A stretch of DNA of 64,000 nt, taken from positions 124,001 through 188,000 of the forward strand of contig NZ_BMPY01000012.1 of assembly GCF_014647835.1 (NCBI RefSeq). The letters are read 5' to 3'. This DNA comes from Microbispora rosea subsp. aerata. GTDB lineage: Bacteria > Actinomycetota > Actinomycetes > Streptosporangiales > Streptosporangiaceae. A model generated the notes under the pieces. The model was not told the origin of the DNA and searched no databases. It saw nothing but the letters and a program-made list of their open reading frames with translations. Shown here one piece after another: positions 46,512-53,640 of the stretch. The number at the start of each line of letters is the position of its first letter. Position 1 is the stretch's first letter. The position numbers and the translations under genes were made by a program.

Positions 46512-46784
46512 GATCCCGATCTACGGCTGGAGTGCTAGCCGGGGGCCAAGGGCCGGCGCCCTGGCCAACCTCGCCCGTGTCATCAAGCGCGCCCTAAGAA
46601 GATCCGGTGCCGGCCTCACCTCATCGACGGCTGCCTTCCACCGACCGGCCCGACCATGACGAGGGGAGCCGACATCACGAAATCAAAATGAGTGGTTGCG
46701 CATGAGGTGGTACGGAATCGCAATCCGCAGTAGTCATTCCATCTTTTCGCTCAAAAAGGCGGCTTTTCAGAAAATGCATCTTTG
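46512..46784. other. Non-coding stretch with AT-rich 3' part
   Basis: No supported gene. From about 46670 the sequence becomes clearly AT-richer and runs into the 3' end of the XRE-Tudor regulator. It may contain that gene's terminator, but no clean stem is visible. Confidence 0.35.
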
Positions 46785-47780
46785 TTAACTCGAACTTTTT
46801 GGCTTGGTGTTCAGTCGGACAAAAGAGCCGTCCGACAGGCGGAGTGCCAAGTCCGAGTTGGCGGGTGCGTTCATGGCATTGGAGATGTAGTGGCGGTCTC
46901 CGGCGGATAGGGCGCCGGGACCTTTCCGAAACAGTAAGGTAACCATGGCTACGTTCTGAGTTTTCGCTGGTTCGGCTATATGGTAGTCGATCACATATCC
47001 TTCCTTGAGCAGCTTTGTGATCTCATCGCCGAGTTGGCTCATGTTGAGTTCTGTGCGGTTTTCCGGAGAAGGCAGGTGAGCTTCCGCCGACTCCAGATCC
47101 GATGACTTGACTACGACAAGCGGCGCATATCGTGGAAGTAGCGTCTTCTCGCCCTCTTCGAAGGCGACTTTGATTCTTTTCTTCTCGCCGGCCCCGCTCG
47201 TCTGGATGACCTTACCGGGCCCGAGGGTGGCATGTATGACGTGGTCACCTTCGTTGAGCTGCTCTACTTCCTTAAGAGACATGCGCGGGGCGAGGGATTT
47301 CCTTCTGAACCATTCGGTTATCTCTTTTTGAGCGGCCTCGATTTGGTCCTCATCCGCAAACTGCTCCAATGAATCGACGAGGTCGGTTAGGGCAATGCGA
47401 TCCTCATCGCTCAGAGAGCCGTCGTCTCTTGCGTGTGTGATCACCTCCTTGAATTTAGTGAGGATCTTTTGTGCGTTGACGTTGGTCCATTCATTGTCGA
47501 TGGCATCCGTGAGAGTGCCGAGCACGAATGAAAGAGCGCCGCGAGGCAAGACTTCTATCGGGTCGTTGCCTTGCTGGAAAGCTCGTATACTCCCGGATAC
47601 CCATCCGAGAATTGGCTCAAGACGCTCCCATGTTGAATCATTGGGCTCGACGGTGCCAGTCTCGATATTCCTGACCGTCCCGCGCGAAATCCCTGCGAGG
47701 CTGGCCAAGCCGGCCTGGGTCAGCGCTAGAGACTTGCGCCGTTCAGCCACTAAGTCGCCGATGATCCGTTTATCCAACAT
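46785..47780 (-). CDS. XRE-family regulator with PcrA/UvrD-type Tudor-like domain
   Basis: A 331-aa protein. Residues 5-60 are a Cro/C1-type HTH (SLALTQAGLASLAGISRGTV, RNIETGTVEP). Residues about 85-165 are helical and acidic. Residues 177-224 (GDHVIHATLGPGKVIQTSGAG, then VAFEEGEKTLLPRYAPLVVV) match the pattern of the C-terminal Tudor-like domain of PcrA/UvrD helicases that contacts RNA polymerase. The C-terminal ~95 residues are an unknown alpha/beta domain. No helicase motifs are present. Codon use is much less GC-rich than its neighbours, indicating transfer. A palindrome lies 8 bp upstream of the start. Confidence 0.8.
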   Translation of the reverse strand: MLDKRIIGDLVAERRKSLALTQAGLASLAGISRGTVRNIETGTVEPNDSTWERLEPILGWVSGSIRAFQQGNDPIEVLPRGALSFVLGTLTDAIDNEWTNVNAQKILTKFKEVITHARDDGSLSDEDRIALTDLVDSLEQFADEDQIEAAQKEITEWFRRKSLAPRMSLKEVEQLNEGDHVIHATLGPGKVIQTSGAGEKKRIKVAFEEGEKTLLPRYAPLVVVKSSDLESAEAHLPSPENRTELNMSQLGDEITKLLKEGYVIDYHIAEPAKTQNVAMVTLLFRKGPGALSAGDRHYISNAMNAPANSDLALRLSDGSFVRLNTKPKSSS

Positions 47781-47787
47781 TTGATTC

Positions 47788-47803
47788 CCTATTGATCAAT
47801 AGG
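47788..47803. promoter_or_regulatory. 16-bp perfect palindrome at the XRE-Tudor start
   Basis: CCTATTGATCAATAGG is a perfect palindrome 7 bp ahead of the ATG of the XRE-Tudor regulator, overlapping its ribosome site region. It is a likely autoregulatory operator for the HTH dimer. Confidence 0.65.
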
Positions 47804-48150
47804 ACCGCTCGGACTACAGGCGTCTCAGAGCTATCCGAGTGCAGTCTTGCTCATCTGACCAGGAGCAGGCAAGGCAGCCAACGAAACGATCTTGACCATG
47901 GCTAGCTAGCGGAGCTTGGCCAACGCTTTGGTCAAGATGAAGAAGAGGTTGCGCATGGAGGGGTGGGAGTGGGACACTCATGGTCAATCGGGGGAAGTCG
48001 TGACGCGGTCGGCGGCTCCTGTCGAGGACCCGTAGATGGTGAATGGACAGGGCCGGCGGCTGACAGCAAAGGGCGCCCAGGTGCTGGAACACCCGGACGC
48101 CGAAGGACTATCCCGATCAACGTTGCGCTTCGGAGATAGGAGAGTAGCCC
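47804..48150. other. Intergenic region between the XRE-Tudor and KilAC-like genes
   Basis: About 350 bp of divergent upstream DNA. A minus-strand frame of 92 codons here has unconvincing composition and no ribosome site, so I do not call it. The segment should hold both promoters; AGGAGAG near 48138 serves the KilAC-like gene. Confidence 0.4.
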
Positions 48151-48651
48151 TTGAGTGAGGAGAATAGCGGGCCGTTCGATGAACCGTCCACGAACCCCCA
48201 GGTTGGGGGCTGGTGGCACTTGATTCCTCGTCCAGCGCCGACGTCTCGGAACCGAGATGCTATCGCGTCTGAGATCGAGGTCATGCGGCGCTACCTCGCG
48301 GCCCTGGAACGGGAGCAGGCTCTCAGCAACAGGTCGGAGTCCGTCAAGCGGAAGGCTGACACGCGGGAGGCCCGCGCGAATGCCGATGGCCTGACCGGCA
48401 TGACAGAACTGGCCGACATCCTGCATGTGGACGTCCGGCGACTCACCTCCTGGCTTGTGGAGGAGAAGCTGTTCAGAAAGCGCCCCTCTCGGAACGGGAG
48501 CCGTCGGCACCTCCCGCGCAAGAGTGTGCAGGACGCCGGGTACTTCGTGGTCAAGGTCGAGAGCGAGAATGGCTGGACCTTCCCAGTGGCGTACGCCACA
48601 CCTCGTGGCGTCCAGCTCGTGATCAATCGGTGGCGCCGGTCGGCGGCCTAA
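48151..48651 (+). CDS. KilAC-like (phage antirepressor C-terminal domain) protein
   Basis: A 166-aa protein. Residues 82-161 (TGMTELADILHVDVRRLTSW, then DAGYFVVKV and ATPRGVQLVINRW) follow the KilAC pattern of phage antirepressors. That is a helix-turn-helix-like start, a 'GYF' strand and a terminal 'TPKG' motif. The first 80 residues are Pro-rich, then a basic coiled-coil-like helix (EIEVMRRYLAALEREQAL), not a Bro-N domain. TTG 48151 is set by the AGGAGAG ribosome site. It may be a prophage relic recruited as a regulator; function is unproven. Confidence 0.65.
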   Translation: MSEENSGPFDEPSTNPQVGGWWHLIPRPAPTSRNRDAIASEIEVMRRYLAALEREQALSNRSESVKRKADTREARANADGLTGMTELADILHVDVRRLTSWLVEEKLFRKRPSRNGSRRHLPRKSVQDAGYFVVKVESENGWTFPVAYATPRGVQLVINRWRRSAA

Positions 48652-48664
48652 CTCTGATCGACAG

Positions 48665-48693
48665 GCGGCCCTGTCTTCGCTGGACGGGGCCGC
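48665..48693 (+). terminator. Terminator hairpin after the KilAC-like gene
   Basis: GCGGCCCTGTC and GACGGGGCCGC form an 11-bp stem with one G-U pair and a 7-nt loop, 14 bp after the stop. No U-tract. Confidence 0.65.
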
Positions 48694-48905
48694 TTACGTC
48701 TGTGACGGCCATAGCGCGGCTCTCTGGGTGTTCACTCGCCCCACTGCTCGATTTTTCGCGGCTCTTGGCCGGCGCCAACGCCGTCTGAGCCTGGCGCACC
48801 CATAACCGCAGCTCTCCATGATCTGGCACTCAAGGTGTCCACACCTCGAGGGAGGGTCCGGTCTTGACGATTGCTCTCCCCCGAGACCCCGAAGGGGCGC
48901 TGTGC

Positions 48906-49259
48906 TCAGATGGGCTTCACCGCCCAGATGCCCACGGGGCCGGCCAGGAGCTCTCGGATCAGCGCCGAGAGCGGGTGCGTGTCCTGCAACTCCGCATAAC
49001 GCTTGGCGACGCGCCGGGCGGCCGTCGCCGGATCGTCGGCGGGGCTGTGCACGTACAGCTTCCGCCCGGTCCGCCCCGAGAACCTGCCCGACCACCAGGA
49101 GTAAGAGGTGCCGTCGGTCCTGACGACGAGGTCGACCCAGACTGACACCAGCGCGATCCTGTAGCCGTCGTTGACGTCGGCCGCGACGCCCAGGTCTTCC
49201 AGCGCGAGCACCAGCCGTTCGGCTGTCCGAAGTGGCAAGGGGGACATGTCCGTGATCAT
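48906..49259 (-). CDS. Small hypothetical protein divergent from the XRE-TPR regulator
   Basis: A 117-aa protein starting MITDMSPLPLRTAERLVLAL, with GYRIALVSVWVDLVVRTDG, an SYSWWSGRFSGRTGR segment and a helical C-terminus (ATAARRVAKRYAELQ). The composition is normal for the host. I do not recognise the family; similar small genes sit beside XRE regulators in actinomycetes. The start is 49259 or 49247. It shares a palindromic operator region with the divergent regulator. Confidence 0.6.
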   Translation of the reverse strand: MITDMSPLPLRTAERLVLALEDLGVAADVNDGYRIALVSVWVDLVVRTDGTSYSWWSGRFSGRTGRKLYVHSPADDPATAARRVAKRYAELQDTHPLSALIRELLAGPVGIWAVKPI

Positions 49260-49310
49260 GGCGAAGGGCCGGGCGGACGATGAACGCGGAAGCACTGGCG
49301 GTAATGGCCT

Positions 49311-49327
49311 TATTCGTGTCACGAATA
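49311..49327. promoter_or_regulatory. 17-bp perfect palindrome between divergent genes
   Basis: TATTCGTGTCACGAATA is perfectly symmetrical about one central base. It lies between the divergent small hypothetical gene and the XRE-TPR gene, 35 bp before the latter's ATG. Likely the operator of that regulator, controlling both directions. Confidence 0.7.
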
Positions 49328-49362
49328 CGGTCCTGCTTTGTAATTCCGCCTAACCTAGCGTC

Positions 49363-50616
49363 ATGAATCGGACGAGCGGCACCTTACCGCCTCAGTTCTG
49401 GTCATCGCCCCTTGTGGCGGCCGCACTCGCCGAGTGCGACATTCCCACCATCCTTGCCGAAGCCATGCGAGCGCACGGATGGACACAGGGCCAGCTCGCC
49501 GAAGCGGTGGGGTACTCCCAAAGCTGGGTGTCCAAGGTGCTCCGGCGCCGCCAGCCGCTCACCATCGACCAAGTACGGGAGATATCGGGCCGACTCGGAG
49601 TCCCCCTTCACCTGCTCCGCTTCGGCCATAGGGGAGATGATGATCCGACGAAACGGCGAGACTTCGGCAAGGCGGTAGCGCTCGCGGCACTCACCGTCGC
49701 GCCGATTCCCACGCGCGCCGAGGCCGACGAGACCACGGCGCCCACCCTGACCGCGATCACCGGCGCACAGCGCCGCCTCGAAGCGACCACCCCCGCCCGT
49801 GAGCTGGCGCGCGGCGCGGTCGCCCACGTCGAGATGGCCAACCGCGCTCTCGGCCGTGCCGCCCGATCCGGCCACGCCACCGCCATCTGCGCCGCCGTCA
49901 GCGAGGCCGCCGGGTTCGCGGCCTGGCTGCACGCGGACATGCACGACGCCGGTACGGCACGCACCTACTACCGGCTCGCCATCGACACCGCCCGGCGGGC
50001 CGAGCACAACCTTCTGGCCAGTTACATGATCGGCAGCCTCGCGTCGTTCGAGATCGAGGCGGACGACGCCACCCTCGGCTTGGCGCTGCTGTCCGAGGCG
50101 GCCCGGCAACTCGGCAACCATCCCCCGGCGACGGCCCGAGCGTGGTTGTCAAGTATCGAAGCTCTCGGACACGCCACCGTACGCAACGCCCCGGCAGCCT
50201 TAGCGGCTCTGGGCGAGGCGGAGAAGGCGGTGACCGCAGGCGAGCGCGCCGCCGCTCCGCCCTGGCCCTGGGTGTTCCCCTTCGACCATGCGAAGCTCGC
50301 GGGCTATCGCGCACTGGTCATGGTGCGGCTGGAACGCCCCGATGAAGCCGTCAGCGCGTTCGCCGAGTCGCTGGCGTCGACGCAGCCGGCGGTGAAGCAG
50401 CGCGGTGTGCTGATGACGGAGATCGCGACGGCCAAGAGCATGGCGGGCGAGATCGACGAGGCGTTCCGCCTGGCGAGCGACGCCCTCGCGGTAGGAGTGA
50501 ACTACGCGTCCGACCGCGTCATCCATCGGGTGCGCCGTTTCCGCAGGAGTTACGCCGGGCCGGTCACCCCTGTGGTCCGCGCCTTCGATGACCGGCTCCG
50601 CGCCACCCTCCTATGA
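49363..50616 (+). CDS. XRE-family regulator with TPR-like sensor region
   Basis: A 417-aa protein. Residues about 25-85 are an XRE HTH (HGWTQGQLAEAVGYSQSWVS, KVLRRRQPLT). From residue 110 on the protein is helical and repetitive (TARTYYRLAIDTARRAEHN, ATLGLALLSEAARQLGNHP), consistent with TPR-like repeats of actinomycete XRE sensors that bind a peptide or partner. It is followed 12 bp later by a SLOG-type gene, a recurrent pairing. It likely binds the palindrome upstream. Confidence 0.85.
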   Translation: MNRTSGTLPPQFWSSPLVAAALAECDIPTILAEAMRAHGWTQGQLAEAVGYSQSWVSKVLRRRQPLTIDQVREISGRLGVPLHLLRFGHRGDDDPTKRRDFGKAVALAALTVAPIPTRAEADETTAPTLTAITGAQRRLEATTPARELARGAVAHVEMANRALGRAARSGHATAICAAVSEAAGFAAWLHADMHDAGTARTYYRLAIDTARRAEHNLLASYMIGSLASFEIEADDATLGLALLSEAARQLGNHPPATARAWLSSIEALGHATVRNAPAALAALGEAEKAVTAGERAAAPPWPWVFPFDHAKLAGYRALVMVRLERPDEAVSAFAESLASTQPAVKQRGVLMTEIATAKSMAGEIDEAFRLASDALAVGVNYASDRVIHRVRRFRRSYAGPVTPVVRAFDDRLRATLL

Positions 50617-50628
50617 ATAGAGGTGCTC

Positions 50629-51105
50629 ATGCCGCGTGTCGCCGTCTCCGGGCACCGCGGGCTGCCCCCGGAAACGACCGCACTGGTCGAAGCGGCCGTC
50701 GGGGAGGCTCTCGCCGTACACGCGCCTGACGTTGTCGGATTGTCCTGCCTGGCCGACGGAGCGGATCAGATCTTCGCCCGAGCCGTGTTGCGGGCCGGGG
50801 GGAGACTGGAGGTGGTCATCCCGGCCGAGCAGTACCGGGCCAACCTCCCCGCCGAGGCATGGGACGCGTACGACGCCCTGATGAGCAGGGCCGACCGCGT
50901 CCACCGGCTCGGCTTCATCGAGTCGACGTCGCAGGCGCACATGGCCGCCAGCCTGTTCATGCTGGACCACGCCGACGAACTGCTGGCCGTGTGGGACGGC
51001 AAGCCCGCCCGGGGGTACGGCGGAACGGCCGATGTGGTCGCCGAGGCCAGAGCCCGAGGCATGCCCGTACGCGTCGTCTGGCCCGAGGGCTCGGAGCGGA
51101 GTTGA
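50629..51105 (+). CDS. SLOG-superfamily (DprA/LOG-like) Rossmann protein
   Basis: A 158-aa protein starting MPRVAVSGHRGLP, with DVVGLSCLADGADQIFARAV, LEVVIPAEQY, DHADELLAVWDGKPARGYGG and a final RARGMPVRVVWPEG. These are features of SLOG-type nucleotide or ligand-binding folds. Relatives sense or process nucleotide signals, sometimes in defence or stress modules. ATG 50629 has GAGG 5 bp upstream. It is operonic with the XRE-TPR regulator. The precise ligand is unknown. Confidence 0.7.
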   Translation: MPRVAVSGHRGLPPETTALVEAAVGEALAVHAPDVVGLSCLADGADQIFARAVLRAGGRLEVVIPAEQYRANLPAEAWDAYDALMSRADRVHRLGFIESTSQAHMAASLFMLDHADELLAVWDGKPARGYGGTADVVAEARARGMPVRVVWPEGSERS

Positions 51106-51340
51106 GCCAGACCTTCCGCCGTGTCTCAGGCTCAAGCGCCGGAACCACTCCGTGCTCAGTCGTGCTCCCGTCGTCTGGTCGATGACCGCCAGCCCTCTCC
51201 TCGTATGGTGCCCGTCTTCACAGATCGGGCGATGGTGAAGCCGGTGCGCACCACTTCAGTGCTTTTAAGCCTCGAGGCCGAGGAGCGGCCCACGTTCGCG
51301 CGCGGCATGCGGGAGACCCGTGTATGCACGGCCCATGGGA
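51106..51340. other. Intergenic region between the SLOG-like gene and the kinase gene
   Basis: Two convergent genes end here. Short frames are present but none has good composition or a ribosome site. I see no clear terminator. Confidence 0.35.
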
Positions 51341-52807
51341 TCAGGCCGCTTCGGTGGGCTTGAGCGTGAAGGCGAAGATGCCCTGGTAGGTCCCGTCCAT
51401 GGACACCTCGAAGTTGCCCTGGATCCGGTAGAAGCCGTTGGTGTACTGCAGGCCGACCCGCGCCGGCTGCTCGCCCAGGATCGTGACTTGCACGCCGGTG
51501 CATTTCGCGGAAGTCGGCTGCTCGCCCGGGTCGACCTTTTCGCGGCACTCCGGCCAGAAGGTGAACAGCGCCTTGTCGTTCCTGCCGAACGCGTCGAAGG
51601 GCCCGCCGTCGCCGGCGTACGGGGTGATGTCCGCGTCGAGCGGGGCGAAGACGAGGACCTTCCTGCCCACGTTGGCCGCCAGGAAATCCATCAGCTTCTG
51701 TCCCTCTTGCCCGTTGCCGATGGTCGCCCGATAGGACGGCCGGGGCGGCGCGGCCACGGGTGAAGGTGACGGTGAGGCGGGCGGAGGGTCGTTCTCCGCG
51801 CCGAACCGCCCGACGAGCAGCGACCCGCTGACGAGCAACGCCACGGCCGCCGCGCCCGCGCCGACGGCCAGCGCCCGTTTCCTTCCGGGAGGTACGGGCT
51901 CGGTGCCGGGTGCGGCGGCGCCGTACTCGGGTGCCTGGACGGGGTGCAGGGCGGCCGGGTCCGGCGTGAAGCCGGCTGGGTGGTCCGCCAGGACGCGCAC
52001 CAGGGTGTGCGCGTCGGGGCGGGCGTCCGCTCGGGGTGCGAGCGCCGCGGTCAGGAGGCCGCGGAACTCGTCCGGGACGCCGTCCAGATCCGCGGCGCCG
52101 CGATAGGCGCGAAGCGCGACAGCCTGCGGTGAGCCGGCGCCGAAGGCCGGCCGCCCCGTCGCGGCGTACGCGACCGTCGCCCCCCAGGCGAAGACGTCGG
52201 CGGGCGGGCCCGCCACCGCCCCGTCCAGCACCTCGGGCGGGATGTAGCCGACCGTGCCGATCGCTCCGCCCTCGCGGGTGAGCCGGGTCGCGTCCTGCTC
52301 CCGGGCGATGCCGAAGTCGATGATCACCGGCTCGCCACCGGCCACCATGACGTTGGACGGCTTGAGGTCGCGATGGACGTGACCGGCGTCGTGGATCGCC
52401 ACCAGGGCCTCGGCGATGCCGTACGCCATCCGGAGCAGGGCGTCCCCACGCAGCGGGCCCTCCGTGTCGACGAGACTGTGGAGCGTACGGCCCTGCACGT
52501 AGCGCGTGACGATGTACGGCGGGTCGGCCTCCAGGTCGGCGTCGACCAGCTCGGCGACCCGGGGACTGCGGATCTTCCGCATCACCTCGACCTCGCGCCT
52601 GAGCCGTTCCCGCATGCCGCTTTCGTGGGCGATGCCGGGGTGGAGTTGCTTGACCGCGACGGTCCGCCCCTCGGGATCGAGGGCGAGGAAGACCCGGCCC
52701 ATGCCGCCGGCCGCGAGATGCGACTGGAGCCTGTACCTGCCGATCGTCTTCGGCGGTTCCTCGTGACGCACTATCGCGCTCCCCGTCCTGGTGCCCGGCT
52801 CCGCCAT
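51341..52807 (-). CDS. Transmembrane Ser/Thr protein kinase with extracytoplasmic domain
   Basis: A 488-aa Hanks-type kinase. The glycine loop LAAGGMGRVFLAL, Lys53 in VAVKQLHPG, HRDLKPSNVMV, IIDFGIAREQD and GTVGYIPPEVL are all intact, so it should be active. A Pro-rich juxtamembrane linker precedes one helix (ALAVGAGAAAVALLVSGSLL). The outer domain of about 125 residues contains two cysteines that could form a disulfide; it has no PASTA repeat. ATG 52807 is used because the upstream extension overlaps a toxin-antitoxin remnant. Confidence 0.9.
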   Translation of the reverse strand: MAEPGTRTGSAIVRHEEPPKTIGRYRLQSHLAAGGMGRVFLALDPEGRTVAVKQLHPGIAHESGMRERLRREVEVMRKIRSPRVAELVDADLEADPPYIVTRYVQGRTLHSLVDTEGPLRGDALLRMAYGIAEALVAIHDAGHVHRDLKPSNVMVAGGEPVIIDFGIAREQDATRLTREGGAIGTVGYIPPEVLDGAVAGPPADVFAWGATVAYAATGRPAFGAGSPQAVALRAYRGAADLDGVPDEFRGLLTAALAPRADARPDAHTLVRVLADHPAGFTPDPAALHPVQAPEYGAAAPGTEPVPPGRKRALAVGAGAAAVALLVSGSLLVGRFGAENDPPPASPSPSPVAAPPRPSYRATIGNGQEGQKLMDFLAANVGRKVLVFAPLDADITPYAGDGGPFDAFGRNDKALFTFWPECREKVDPGEQPTSAKCTGVQVTILGEQPARVGLQYTNGFYRIQGNFEVSMDGTYQGIFAFTLKPTEAA

Positions 52808-52858
52808 GGTGCCCCGAAGATCAGAGCCGACGCAAAGGTCGCCGCATCGCACCGGCTC

Positions 52859-52960
52859 CTGTGGCGGGCCACCGCCCGGATCGAAGCCGACCCCGCGCAC
52901 TATGCCCAGGCACGTGAGGCCACGAGCGGAGACTTCGGACCGGTTGAGGTTTCGGCATGA
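52859..52960 (+). pseudogene. C-terminal remnant of a Phd-like antitoxin gene
   Basis: The last ~33 codons (WRATARIEADPAHYAQAREA, then [12 protein letters not shown]) match the C-terminus of the antitoxin at 44857-45327 at most positions. The upstream frame has no similarity and lacks an N-terminal domain. Synonymous positions differ widely, so this is an older paralogue, not a recent copy. Confidence 0.7.
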
Positions 52961-52986
52961 GTCCCAAGCGCGGAGACCGCGTACGG
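52957..52986 (+). pseudogene. N-terminal remnant of a RelE/ParE toxin gene
   Basis: ATG 52957 overlaps the antitoxin-remnant stop (ATGA), and the first nine codons encode MSPKRGDRV, identical to the intact toxin. Similarity stops at about 52985, directly at the end of the convergent response-regulator gene. The toxin was therefore cut off there. Confidence 0.65.
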
Positions 52987-53640
52987 TCAGTCGACCAGGC
53001 CGGCGCGGTAGGCGGCGATGGCCACCTGTACGCGGTTGGTGACGGCGAGCTTGTCGAACAGGTGGGAGATGTGGCTCTTGACCGTGGCCTCGCTCATGTG
53101 CAGGCGGGCCGCGATCTCGGAGTTGGAGCGGCCGAGCCCGACCTCGATGAGCACCTCGCGCTCGCGGCCGGTCAGCGCCTCCAGCCGGGCGAGTGCGTCG
53201 CGGCGGCGCCGGATGGACTGGTCGGCGGTGAGCCGGTGGATCAGCCGCCGGGTGACCCGCGGGGACAGCATCGAGTCGCCGCTGTGCGCGAGACGGATCG
53301 CCCGGATCAGGTCGTGCGGCGAGGTGTCTTTGAGCAGGAACCCGCAGGCTCCCGCCTCCAGGGCGGTGAAGACGTGCTCGTCGCTGTCGAACGTGGTGAG
53401 GATGATCACCGCGGGTGCCGGGGTGAGGCGGCGGATGGTCCCGGTGGCGGTCAGGCCGTCGTATCGCGGCATCCTGATGTCCATCAGGACGACGTCGGGC
53501 CGCAGGCGGCGGACCGCGTCGACGGCCTGGTTGCCGTCCTCGGCCTCGCCCACGACCTCCACGTCGGGCGCGGACTCGATGATGAACCGCAGCCCCGCGC
53601 GGATCAGCGACTCGTCGTCAACCAGCAGTGTCCTGATCAT
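52987..53640 (-). CDS. NarL/FixJ-family response regulator
   Basis: A 217-aa regulator. The receiver domain has acidic pocket residues D8/D9 (LLVDDES), phosphoacceptor Asp54 in VVLMDIRMP, and the Lys of FLLKDTSP. The LuxR-type HTH (LTGREREVLIEVGLGRSNSE, ATVKSHISHLFDKL) is C-terminal. Its 5' end overlaps the 3' end of the histidine kinase gene by 23 bp, marking a cognate pair. Confidence 0.95.
   Translation of the reverse strand: MIRTLLVDDESLIRAGLRFIIESAPDVEVVGEAEDGNQAVDAVRRLRPDVVLMDIRMPRYDGLTATGTIRRLTPAPAVIILTTFDSDEHVFTALEAGACGFLLKDTSPHDLIRAIRLAHSGDSMLSPRVTRRLIHRLTADQSIRRRRDALARLEALTGREREVLIEVGLGRSNSEIAARLHMSEATVKSHISHLFDKLAVTNRVQVAIAAYRAGLVD

Noticed and set aside
47814-48092. 92-codon minus-strand frame before the KilAC-like gene
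   Set aside because: No ribosome site, Cys/His/Leu/Pro-rich unnatural composition, no motif.
52373-52960. 195-codon plus-strand frame overlapping the kinase gene
   Set aside because: Only the last ~33 codons resemble an antitoxin; the rest is antisense shadow of the kinase. Reported as a remnant instead.
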